From Roseibacillus sp. (lineage in GTDB: Bacteria; Verrucomicrobiota; Verrucomicrobiia; Verrucomicrobiales; Akkermansiaceae), in the NCBI GenBank assembly GCA_029242545.1, contig JAQWTV010000024.1, forward strand, positions 1 to 38,522: a DNA stretch of 38,522 bases, given 5' to 3'. Positions 31,327-38,522 of the stretch are shown here, piece after piece (within the stretch, counting starts at the first letter, position 1; each line of letters begins with the position of its first letter). The position numbers were made by a program, and so were the translations under genes. The notes beneath the pieces are model-generated. The model did no database searches and had not been told where the DNA came from. It saw only the letters and a program-made list of their open reading frames with translations.

Positions 31327-32253
31327 ATGGAAGACGTTATCATTATTGGAACCGGCTGCGCAGGATGGACCGCAGCGATTTATACTGCCCGGGCCAACCT
31401 ACAGCCGCTCGTCCTTGCCGGGGAGCAGATCGGAGGACAGCTGACGACCACCAGTGAGGTTGAAAATTATCCGGGATTCCCTGAGGGGGTGGATGGTCCT
31501 ACCCTGATGTTCAATATGCAGCAGCAAGCCGAACGGTTTGGAACCAAAATCGAGTATAAGATTGTGGATCTTGTCGAGAAAGCAGAAGATGGTTCGTTTG
31601 TCGTTCGGTGTGGCGAAGAGAGTTTACAGGCCCGGACTGTGATCGTGGCGACTGGTGCCCGGCCTCGCCTGCTGGGATTACCTAATGAAGAAAACGGTAA
31701 GAATGGCCTGACCACCTGTGCCACCTGTGATGGGGCGTTTTACCGGGATATGCCTGTAGCGGTTATTGGCGGGGGCGACTCAGCCTGCGAGGAGGCGACT
31801 TTCCTGACAAGATTTGCGACCAAGGTGTATCTTGTTCATCGGCGGGGGGAGCTGCGCGCATCGAAGATCATGGCTGAAAGGGCTCTGGCCCATGAAAAGG
31901 TGGAGGCAGTCTGGAATACGGAGTTGACTGCCTATCACCCCGGTGACGATGGGAAGATGGACTCGGTGAGCATACGCAACCGTGAAACCGGGGAAGAGGG
32001 CTCTTTAAAGGTTAAGGGGGTTTTCATAGCGATCGGGCACGTTCCAAACAGCGGGTTTCTTAACGGGCTCGCTGACCTTGATGAGGATGGATATATTCTG
32101 CAAACGCCGGGGCGAACTTCAACGCGCACACCCGGTCTCTTTGCCGCAGGGGACGTCGCAGATCACTATTACCGTCAGGCCATTACAGCTGCAGGGCAGG
32201 GTTGTGCGGCCGCCCTCGAGGCTGAACGCTACCTCGCCGATCACGAGAGCTGA
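31327..32253 (+). CDS. trxB: Thioredoxin reductase
   Basis: A 308-residue FAD/NADPH enzyme that reduces thioredoxin. The FAD motif [16 protein letters not shown] (8-23) is a variant of GSGPAG. The redox pair is CATC (Cys131, Cys134) followed by DGAF. The NADPH motif is [10 protein letters not shown] with HRR downstream, and the C-terminal FAD motif is [10 protein letters not shown] with the final [16 protein letters not shown]. Length and order match the low-molecular-weight bacterial type. It follows the thioredoxin-like lipoprotein gene on the same strand and precedes gspE by about 180 bases. No thioredoxin trxA lies in the window. Confidence 0.93.
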   Translation: MEDVIIIGTGCAGWTAAIYTARANLQPLVLAGEQIGGQLTTTSEVENYPGFPEGVDGPTLMFNMQQQAERFGTKIEYKIVDLVEKAEDGSFVVRCGEESLQARTVIVATGARPRLLGLPNEENGKNGLTTCATCDGAFYRDMPVAVIGGGDSACEEATFLTRFATKVYLVHRRGELRASKIMAERALAHEKVEAVWNTELTAYHPGDDGKMDSVSIRNRETGEEGSLKVKGVFIAIGHVPNSGFLNGLADLDEDGYILQTPGRTSTRTPGLFAAGDVADHYYRQAITAAGQGCAAALEAERYLADHES

Positions 32254-32432
32254 GAAATAGAGGCATTATTTGGAATCTCAGGCACATTCCATGCGGAAAT
32301 CGGTCCTTTTTTTCGCAATGGTATATACTGGGGACGCCGATCAGGCCCTGAAATCGTCTCGCGTCTCGATCGGACCCTGAAAGTAGTGACAGAAGGGCCA
32401 TTCGCGGGCATCATCCGCACAGCTAAACTAAT

Positions 32433-34154
32433 ATGACAGAGTTGCTCATCGCTCCCGCCCGGAACACAGGATGCAGTGATATCGATCTTCTTTCGGAGGT
32501 GATCGTTGCTGCGGCAGCAGGGCAGCGTAGTCCCTTGGATGATATTCTCGATACCGAGATGGTTGACGAGGAGCCCTATATGAGGACTCTCGCGAATTCG
32601 TTAGGACTCCATTGGCTCGAGGATATTCCCTCTCCATCCGAGCCTCTCCCTCTTCGCAAGGTTTGTGGGCCGCAGGTCGCTTTAAGGCATCAGATTCTTC
32701 CGGTCGAATTCGAGGGGAGTGATAAACATGGAACCAGGCGGCTTGTGATCGCCACCTATGATCCCTTCAACCTTGCGGCTCGTCAGGCTGCGGTTCAGGC
32801 GGTTGAGGTTCCGATCACTTGGAGGATGGCATCGCGTCGAAGGGTTCATGATGGCTTGCGGCGGCTTTACGGAGTGGGTGCTGACACCTTCGAGCAGATT
32901 CTCGAGGGGAGAGATCTTGATTACGATAATCTTGAGCAGGGGGACGAGGCCAGTGTCATTGATGAGGATGAGGAAGAGGAGGCAAGTGTCGTCAAGTTCG
33001 TCAATCAAATCATACGGGAAGCTCTCGAACAGAGGGCCACGGATATTCACGTCGAGCCACTCTCTGATAATCTCCGGATACGCTACCGAGTGGATGGAGT
33101 TCTGCTGGATATCGCAGTGCCTGAGAACATCAAGGCCCTCCAGAGCTCGGTGATCGCCAGATTGAAGATCATGTCCCGTCTTGATATTGCGGAGCGGCGG
33201 CTTCCACAGGATGGTCGGATCAATTTGTCGTTCGAAGGCTCAGGAATCGATGTCCGGGTTGCGACGGTGCCTACCGTGGAAGGTGAAAGCGTCAGCCTTC
33301 GTTTGCTGAACCAACAGAAGTTCAACATTGGGATGCTCTCGATGGAGCCTAGTGTGCAGGAAAAGATTGAGCGCCTTCTCGGTCTTTCCAACGGGATCAT
33401 CCTTATTACAGGGCCTACTGGTTCGGGAAAATCAACGAGCCTCTATTCCTTTCTCTCCGAGGTGAATGCGCCGGAAACCAGAATCGTCACGATTGAGGAT
33501 CCGGTTGAGAACAAGCTCGATGGAGTGATGCAGATTGCGGTGAAGTCCGAGATCGGCCTGACTTTCGCCAGCGGACTGCGTTCTATCCTGCGGGCAGATC
33601 CGGATATTGTCATGATTGGTGAGATTCGGGATCTGGAGACTGCGGAGATCGCAATCAGGGCCTCCCTGACTGGTCACCTGGTATTCAGTACTCTCCATAC
33701 CAATGATGCGCTTGGGGGTATTGGCCGTCTCACGGACATGGGGGTCGAGCCCTTCCTTCTCTCGGCGGCCGTGAGGGCGTTTCTTGCCCAGAGACTTGTC
33801 CGCCGCCTGTGTGAAAAATGCCGTCGTCCTGCTACGGTTTCTGACGATGATAAGCGGGAGCTGGAAATCCCTCTGGAATTGGAAGGGACGGCCTACGAAG
33901 CTGTGGGCTGCGATCATTGTCGAAACACCGGTTTTTCTGGTCGGCTTGCGATTTATGAAATCGCTCTTCTCACAGTGCCGATGCAGGAGTTGATTGCCCA
34001 TGGAGCTCCAGCCAGCGAAGTTAAGGCTCTTGCGATGAAGGAGGGTTACGTGCCGATGCGAGAATACGGTTGGGCGAAGGTGATGCAGGGCCAGACGACG
34101 ATCGAGGAAGTGATCTCAGTCACGAGTTCTGACCTTGGAGGAGAATCCGATTAA
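32433..34154 (+). CDS. gspE: GspE/PilB-type secretion or pilus ATPase
   Basis: A 573-residue hexameric ATPase that drives pilus or pseudopilus assembly. An N-terminal GspE-N domain (about 20-150) with DDILDTEMVDEEPYMRTLA binds the inner-membrane platform. The motor carries Walker A GPTGSGKST (327-335), the Asp box TIEDPVEN, Walker B DIVMIGEIRD (391-400) and the His box LTGHLVFSTLHTND. A zinc-ribbon pair, Cys460-x2-Cys463 and Cys493-x2-Cys496, is present as in GspE/PilB. It lies 23 bases upstream of gspF. The distinction between type II secretion and type IV pili cannot be made from these two genes alone. Confidence 0.92.
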   Translation: MTELLIAPARNTGCSDIDLLSEVIVAAAAGQRSPLDDILDTEMVDEEPYMRTLANSLGLHWLEDIPSPSEPLPLRKVCGPQVALRHQILPVEFEGSDKHGTRRLVIATYDPFNLAARQAAVQAVEVPITWRMASRRRVHDGLRRLYGVGADTFEQILEGRDLDYDNLEQGDEASVIDEDEEEEASVVKFVNQIIREALEQRATDIHVEPLSDNLRIRYRVDGVLLDIAVPENIKALQSSVIARLKIMSRLDIAERRLPQDGRINLSFEGSGIDVRVATVPTVEGESVSLRLLNQQKFNIGMLSMEPSVQEKIERLLGLSNGIILITGPTGSGKSTSLYSFLSEVNAPETRIVTIEDPVENKLDGVMQIAVKSEIGLTFASGLRSILRADPDIVMIGEIRDLETAEIAIRASLTGHLVFSTLHTNDALGGIGRLTDMGVEPFLLSAAVRAFLAQRLVRRLCEKCRRPATVSDDDKRELEIPLELEGTAYEAVGCDHCRNTGFSGRLAIYEIALLTVPMQELIAHGAPASEVKALAMKEGYVPMREYGWAKVMQGQTTIEEVISVTSSDLGGESD

Positions 34155-34177
34155 GTTTGTAAGCTTTATAGGAGATC

Positions 34178-35473
34178 ATGCCACTATTTGCATACAAGGC
34201 TCTCAAGGCGGGACAGGTCACCAGTGGTGAGCTCGAAGCAGCAGATCGACGCGAAGCGCTCAGGTTGCTGGATCGACAAGGGCTTCAGCCGGTCAAGGTG
34301 AGTGACACTGGAGCGAGTGTAGCTCCTCCAAAGGGAGCGAAGGCGCAGCCAGGTAAGAAAAAGGGAAAGGAAAAGGCGGCAGCCGAGGCTTCCAAAGCAG
34401 AGGAAGAGGAAATTCCCGAAGGGCCAATCAAGCTCAAGCGAGCAGATGTGGTTATGTTTACAGAGGAGCTGAGCGACATGCTCTCCGCAGGGCTGCAGCT
34501 AGAGCCTGCTCTCAAGGCTATGGAAGGCCGGCAGGAGCTTGGAAACCTTAAGGTTGTCTCGTTGAAGTTGCGCCAGATCGTGAGGGACGGAAATAGTTTC
34601 TCCAATGCGTTGAACCGGGTTAGCCCGAGTTTTGGCCCGCTCTACTGCTCTCTTGCTGCTGCTGGTGAGGCCAGTGGCGCTCTGGACACCATCCTGAAGC
34701 GACAGGCTCACTATCTCAAAACTCTACAAGAGTTGCAGGGACGTGTGACGCTGGCCCTGATCTACCCAGCTTTCCTGATGTTTTCGGGAATTATGGTCTC
34801 GATCATTTTTGTCACCAAGCTGATTCCCCAGTTGACCGCGCTCCTCGAGAGTACTCCGGGAGCGGAAATGCCCACTGGGGCCAAGATTCTGATCGCTCTC
34901 AGCGGGTTCTTTTCAAAGTTCTGGCCTGCTCTCCTTATCCTGGTAGTGGCTGTAGCGGTCCTCTTCAAGGCTTGGAAGGACGCAGAGAAGAATAAGCCTG
35001 CATGGGATCGGATCAAACTAAAGCTCCCATTGTTCGGGCGCGTGGTTGAGCACAGATTTTTTGTTCAATTCCTCGAAACGATGGCGAACCTTGTTGGTAA
35101 TGGCCTGCCACTCCTTCGCGCCCTTCAGCTGACTCGGGATGCTACGCCAAACATCCACCAGCAGGAGCACCTGAATGAAATGATTGAGATGGTCGGGGAT
35201 GGTCGCTCCCTTTCAAAGTCAATGATCAAAGCCGGCATCTTTCCTTCGCTGCTCATCGACATGGTGGCCGTGGGAGAGCAGACCGGGAAAATTGATAAAG
35301 CCTTGCAGAGGGCTGCAGTTCGCTATGACAAGGAGTTGAACAATTCACTGCAGCGAATCATGGCGCTAATCATGCCTGCTGTCCTGATTATCATGGCGGT
35401 TTTGATTGGAACGATGGCCTACCTGATGATCACCGCGATCTTTCAGACGATCAACAGTCTCAGCGGACAGTAG
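34178..35473 (+). CDS. gspF: GspF/PilC-type inner-membrane platform protein
   Basis: A 431-residue polytopic protein that forms the inner-membrane platform for GspE/PilB. A short N-terminal domain (1-45: MPLFAYKALKAGQVTSGELE ... LLDRQGLQPVKV) is followed by a Lys/Glu/Ala-rich linker (about 46-85), then two T2SSF domains: the first with MFTEELSDMLSAGLQLEPAL, the second with FVQFLETMANLVGNGLPLLR and GEQTGKIDKALQRAA. Membrane helices lie near 195-215, 240-260 and 400-425. An AGGAG ribosome binding site precedes the ATG. A stand-alone protein with the same N-terminal domain lies at 3255-3704. It is convergent with metG. Confidence 0.9.
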   Translation: MPLFAYKALKAGQVTSGELEAADRREALRLLDRQGLQPVKVSDTGASVAPPKGAKAQPGKKKGKEKAAAEASKAEEEEIPEGPIKLKRADVVMFTEELSDMLSAGLQLEPALKAMEGRQELGNLKVVSLKLRQIVRDGNSFSNALNRVSPSFGPLYCSLAAAGEASGALDTILKRQAHYLKTLQELQGRVTLALIYPAFLMFSGIMVSIIFVTKLIPQLTALLESTPGAEMPTGAKILIALSGFFSKFWPALLILVVAVAVLFKAWKDAEKNKPAWDRIKLKLPLFGRVVEHRFFVQFLETMANLVGNGLPLLRALQLTRDATPNIHQQEHLNEMIEMVGDGRSLSKSMIKAGIFPSLLIDMVAVGEQTGKIDKALQRAAVRYDKELNNSLQRIMALIMPAVLIIMAVLIGTMAYLMITAIFQTINSLSGQ

Positions 35474-35498
35474 CGGCAGAGGGGCTACCACCGTTTTT
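35470..35498 (+). terminator. Candidate terminator between gspF and metG
   Basis: GTAGC (35470-35474) and GCTAC (35484-35488) can form a 5-bp stem with a 9-base loop; five Ts follow at 35494-35498, up to the metG stop. The stem is short, so confidence is limited. Confidence 0.35.
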
Positions 35499-37099
35499 CA
35501 GTTTCGGTCTTCCTCGAGAACGATTCGCGGGAAAACTGGCTTGGCCTTCCCGGTCTGATGACCGCCTTGCAGGATTCCCCAGCTCAGGTCGTCAAGGCGT
35601 CCGCTGAAGGATTGTTCCGCGCGCAGCTGCCCACGAATTTTAGTTGCGGCATCTGGAAGGAAAGGGGACAGGAGCACTGAAAGATGCAGGCAGGATTCAC
35701 AGAGATGATAAAGGATAGCGGCTACCCGCTCGGACTGAGATTCATCCTTTCGTAGTTCGAATGGAGGGTTCTTCTCGATAAACTGATTGCACCGGACCAC
35801 ATGCGAATTGATCGCCTTCAAAGCGCCTGGGAGGTCATAGGCGTCCATGGCTGAGCGATAAGACTTGATTGTCTCTGCAAGTGAGGACCGGACTTCCTCG
35901 CAGGCATCATCGTCGTAGCTTGTCTGCGAAAGCTCTCCGCCGATAAAGCGCTTGGTCATATTAATTGACCGGTTCAGGAGGTTTCCGAGATCATTCGCAA
36001 GCTCCGAATTGAAGAGGCTGATAAGGCGTTCAGGATCGAAGGCGCTATCCTTTCCGGTGATAATATCACGAACCAGGTAGTAACGCACCGCGTCGACTCC
36101 AAACCGTTCAGCTAATTCGGATGGGTCGACGACGTTCCCGAGAGACTTTGACATTTTCTCCTCGGAACCTCCCTCTGTGCCTCCGCTCTTCTTCCGGATG
36201 TTCCACCAGCCGTGGACCAGGAGCATGGGCATCTGGTTCTCCGTGAATCCCATCGCTCGTAGCATACAGGGCCAGTAAATAGCATGCGCGGGGACAAGAA
36301 TATCCTTTCCAATCACATGAGCATTCGCTGGCCACAGAGTGTCGAAATCGGGCAGGGAGGAACCTTCTTCACTACGGTATCCAGCAAAGGAGATGTAGTT
36401 AATAAGCGCATCAAACCAGACGTAGGTGACAAAATTCGGGTCAAACGGCAGCTCGATTCCCCAGTGAAGCCTGTTCTTCGGTCGTGAGATACAGAGATCG
36501 GTCTCACTAGCTCGCTCAATCGCGTTTAGAACCTCGGCCCGCCGAAATTCCGGGAGAATACCGAGCGATCCATTGGTGACGGCTGTTTTTAACCATTCCG
36601 CATGCTCAGAAAGCCGGAAATACCAGTTTTCTTCTTCCAGCTCGACTACCTCGCCCCATTCTTCACCAAATCCTCCGTCTTCCCCGCGATCCTTTTCGGT
36701 GAGATACTGTTCCTGTCTGATTGAATAGAAGCCCTTGTAGGCTTTCTTATAGAGTTGGCCCTCGTCATGCAGGGTGGTAAGGATTTTTTGGACGCACTTC
36801 TTATGAAGATCATCAGTTGTCGCTGCCCAACCATCGTAGTGCACTCCGAGTTTTTCCCAGAGAGAGACAAATTTCCGGGTATTGCGGGTGGCCAGGGTGG
36901 CAACGTTGACGCCTTCCAAGTCTGCGGTCTGCTGCATCTTCTGCCCGTGCTGGTCAACGCCTGTGAGAAAGAAGACTTCGTCGCCACACAGTCGACGATA
37001 ACGCGCGATGATGTCGGCAAGAACCTTCTCGTAGGCGTGGCCAATATGCGGACTGCCGTTAGGGTAGTCGATTGCGGTGGTTATGAAGAATTTGTTCAT
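35498..37099 (-). CDS. metG: Methionyl-tRNA synthetase
   Basis: A 533-residue class I synthetase. The HIGH motif is at 18-21 (PHIGHAYEK) and KMSKS at 315-319 (EEKMSKSLGN). The connective insert reads GFYSIRQEQYLTEKD, without the CxxC zinc ligands of zinc-containing MetRS, so this is a zinc-free form. The anticodon-binding domain ends with the family's usual helices, and the protein stops without a C-terminal tRNA-binding (EMAP-like) domain; it is a compact form. AAAGG precedes the ATG. It lies 70 bases downstream of the TPR gene on the same strand. Confidence 0.95.
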   Translation of the reverse strand: MNKFFITTAIDYPNGSPHIGHAYEKVLADIIARYRRLCGDEVFFLTGVDQHGQKMQQTADLEGVNVATLATRNTRKFVSLWEKLGVHYDGWAATTDDLHKKCVQKILTTLHDEGQLYKKAYKGFYSIRQEQYLTEKDRGEDGGFGEEWGEVVELEEENWYFRLSEHAEWLKTAVTNGSLGILPEFRRAEVLNAIERASETDLCISRPKNRLHWGIELPFDPNFVTYVWFDALINYISFAGYRSEEGSSLPDFDTLWPANAHVIGKDILVPAHAIYWPCMLRAMGFTENQMPMLLVHGWWNIRKKSGGTEGGSEEKMSKSLGNVVDPSELAERFGVDAVRYYLVRDIITGKDSAFDPERLISLFNSELANDLGNLLNRSINMTKRFIGGELSQTSYDDDACEEVRSSLAETIKSYRSAMDAYDLPGALKAINSHVVRCNQFIEKNPPFELRKDESQSERVAAILYHLCESCLHLSVLLSPFLPDAATKIRGQLRAEQSFSGRLDDLSWGILQGGHQTGKAKPVFPRIVLEEDRN

Positions 37100-37169
37100 G
37101 CCTTTGTTGCAGAAGAGAGCGTGATAGTCGGGGTGGAGCTGAATTGCCAGCCCCGCCGGGTGAACAGGA

Positions 37170-37529
37170 TCAATCGCCGTCTCGCACTACCTTTCCCCCC
37201 AGAGAGAGAATACGGGCTCGACCCTTGGCGTCCTCAGCCTGGGCGATTTGGCCGTCTTGAACATACATTTGCGAGAGAGCCGTCCAGGCGAGAAGGTCGT
37301 TGGGACAAAGGGTGGTGGCCTGTAGCCCGCACCCGATCGCTTCCTTAACCTCGCCGGATTTAAGTAAGGCCATGCCGAGAGCGTGCCACCCGTCGAAGAA
37401 GTTTGGATCCAGAGCAACACTTCTTCGGTAGGCCTTCACGGCGCCCTCGATGTCGCCAATTGCGAAAAAGGCGCTTCCTTCGTCATAGGCCCCAGAAGCA
37501 TCCGGAGATTGAGGAGCTGCCTCTGCCAT
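37170..37529 (-). CDS. Small TPR-repeat protein
   Basis: A 119-residue soluble protein built of about three TPR units: AYDEGSAFFAIGDIEGAVKA YRRSVALDP, then WHALGMALLKSGEVKEAIGC, then AWTALSQMYVQDGQIAQAED. TPR proteins bind partner peptides and act as adaptors; no partner is shown. It lies 15 bases after the PpiD-like gene and 70 bases before metG, so it is probably part of one transcript. Function unknown beyond the fold. Confidence 0.8.
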   Translation of the reverse strand: MAEAAPQSPDASGAYDEGSAFFAIGDIEGAVKAYRRSVALDPNFFDGWHALGMALLKSGEVKEAIGCGLQATTLCPNDLLAWTALSQMYVQDGQIAQAEDAKGRARILSLGGKVVRDGD

Positions 37530-37544
37530 TCTGTCGAACGATGT

Positions 37545-38522
37545 TTACTCAGTAGCGGCTGCAGAAAAATTCGCGGAGGCCTTGGCCTGCATGAACCAGT
37601 TCATTAGCGCTGCATTCTGATACCCCCTTAAGCGGCCCTCTACCTGCATGTCGACCATCGCGGCGATACCGGTTTCCTCATAAACCTCACGTTTTTCGAC
37701 AAGAAGAAAAAAGGACCGGGCGAGACCGAAACGCTCATCCTCTTCGGTATCAGTGATCAGGGCGGAGAGCTTTCCCGGGTTAACGCGAGCTGCGATGGTG
37801 TATTCGCGCATCACACCTCCCATGGTTCCGGACCGGGTGACCTCACTCCGAACCACAGGTTTGAGCTCAAGCTCATTGGTGGCCTCTACGAAACTCTTTC
37901 CGTCTTTCATGGCGATCGAGATTAGTTCGTGGTGGCCCTCGGCCTTCTCTCGCATCAATTCGATAGCTTGCTCTGAAACGAGGTCTTTACGGACGTCCGC
38001 CTTAGCCTCTTCGAAGCTTAAGGCGACAGCCTCTTCTGTCTCGAGCACTTCAAAATAGAGCCACTGGTCGTCCCCGAGTGGTTCGAACTTTTTGGTTCCT
38101 GCTGGGGCATCGAAGATGGCATCAGCCGCCGTGCCGGGAGTGTCCCTGAAATTACTACTGAAATCGGCAGGAAGCATATCCTTCTCAACCAATTCGGTAG
38201 TCTTGACGGTAAGACCGAGGTCGGCAGCGGCCTCCGAGAGAGACTTCTGGTCGAGCATTTTCTCGTCGAGCTCACCAAACTTAACGGCGAGATTAAAAAG
38301 AGCATCCTTGCGCTCGGCCTCCGAAAGTTGATCTTTTGCGGACTTCGCGGGGATTGGAGTTGGTTGGGATGGAGGCTGGATCACAGCGGGCGCCTCGGCA
38401 GGTTGCTCGGCAGGTTGCTCGGCAGGTTGCTCGGCAGGTTGCTCGGCAGGTTGCTCGGCAGGTTGCTCGGCAGGTTGCTCGGCAGGTTGCTCGGCAGGTT
38501 GCTCGGCAGGTTGCTCGGCTGG
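37545..38522 (-). CDS. PpiD/SurA-like peptidyl-prolyl isomerase-type protein, N-terminus beyond window
   Basis: The frame is open to the window edge, so only the C-terminal 325 residues are visible. At the start is a run of (Ala-Glu-Gln-Pro) repeats, a flexible linker of Pro, Ala, Glu and Gln. The remainder (from about SAKDQLSEAERKDALFNL) resembles the C-terminal half of PpiD/SurA-type periplasmic chaperones: long helices with EEAKADVRKDLVSEQAIELM and a distal segment QVEGRLRGYQNAALMNWFMQ. No parvulin active site is visible in this part. A GTG at 38384 could be read as a start, but the upstream open frame makes that unlikely. It heads the run with the TPR and metG genes. Confidence 0.6.
   Translation of the reverse strand, partial: PAEQPAEQPAEQPAEQPAEQPAEQPAEQPAEQPAEQPAEQPAEAPAVIQPPSQPTPIPAKSAKDQLSEAERKDALFNLAVKFGELDEKMLDQKSLSEAAADLGLTVKTTELVEKDMLPADFSSNFRDTPGTAADAIFDAPAGTKKFEPLGDDQWLYFEVLETEEAVALSFEEAKADVRKDLVSEQAIELMREKAEGHHELISIAMKDGKSFVEATNELELKPVVRSEVTRSGTMGGVMREYTIAARVNPGKLSALITDTEEDERFGLARSFFLLVEKREVYEETGIAAMVDMQVEGRLRGYQNAALMNWFMQAKASANFSAAATE
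38401..38522. repeat. 12-bp tandem repeat encoding (Ala-Glu-Gln-Pro)n
   Basis: The unit GGTTGCTCGGCA repeats without interruption from 38401; there are ten copies to 38520, the last with one changed base pair, and the array runs off the window. On the minus strand each unit encodes Ala-Glu-Gln-Pro. Because the unit length is a multiple of three, slippage would change linker length without breaking the frame. Confidence 0.9.

Noticed and set aside
38401-38522. Possible CRISPR array
   Set aside because: The 12-base units are contiguous without spacers and encode an in-frame tetrapeptide repeat.

Overview
The window looks like chromosomal DNA of a member of the Verrucomicrobiota, or a close relative in the Planctomycetota-Verrucomicrobiota-Chlamydiota group, probably a marine or saline-habitat heterotroph. 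The lineage call rests on family content, not on a marker gene: a eukaryotic-type HisA, a DUF1592-type cytochrome paired with a DUF1552 protein, a secreted ThuA-like protein, several GYF_2 and DUF4190 membrane proteins, a thioredoxin-SHD1 fusion lipoprotein, tiny lipoproteins and large LamG surface proteins. I saw no rRNA, tRNA, CRISPR array, integrase or intact insertion sequence.

Layout. Positions 1-4000 read as an accessory, rearranged patch. They hold a YdhR-like protein, a DUF1287 protein, two tiny lipoproteins, an internally duplicated lipoprotein, a stand-alone GspF N-terminal-domain protein with a truncated copy of its 5' end, and three copies of an intergenic repeat of about 80 bp. 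Positions 4159-12003 carry single genes: a secreted metallophosphoesterase, a DUF4190-GspG fusion, a MORN-like membrane protein, a ThuA protein, a LamG/choice-of-anchor protein, a glycine-zipper lipoprotein and a flavodoxin.

Positions 12459-17435 form a minus-strand gene run: formylglycine-generating enzyme, glucosyl-3-phosphoglycerate synthase (gpgS), a GT4 glycosyltransferase, a HAD hydrolase and a DoxX-like membrane protein. The gpgS-GT4-HAD core looks like a compatible-solute pathway (glucosylglycerate or a mannosyl/glucosyl-extended derivative) and is the best candidate for a distinctive system here. Divergent from it, hisA is translationally coupled to an MtfA-like M90 peptidase.

Positions 19148-27960 hold a coiled-coil membrane protein and a DUF1592 cytochrome / DUF1552 / papain-like peptidase cluster, framed by three GYF_2 membrane proteins. 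The last of these carries a CD225/dispanin domain and overlaps a DUF2752 gene by one base. Positions 27971-38522 are more housekeeping in character: riboflavin synthase with a Na+/H+ antiporter, a thioredoxin-like lipoprotein followed by thioredoxin reductase, the gspE-gspF pair of a type II secretion/type IV pilus system, and a minus-strand run of a PpiD-like protein (cut by the window edge), a TPR protein and metG.

A recurring theme is re-use of type II secretion domains outside their usual genes (GspF-N alone, GspG fused to DUF4190) and repeated use of GYF_2 and DUF4190 membrane modules. All functional calls come from reading motifs by eye; no database search was run.
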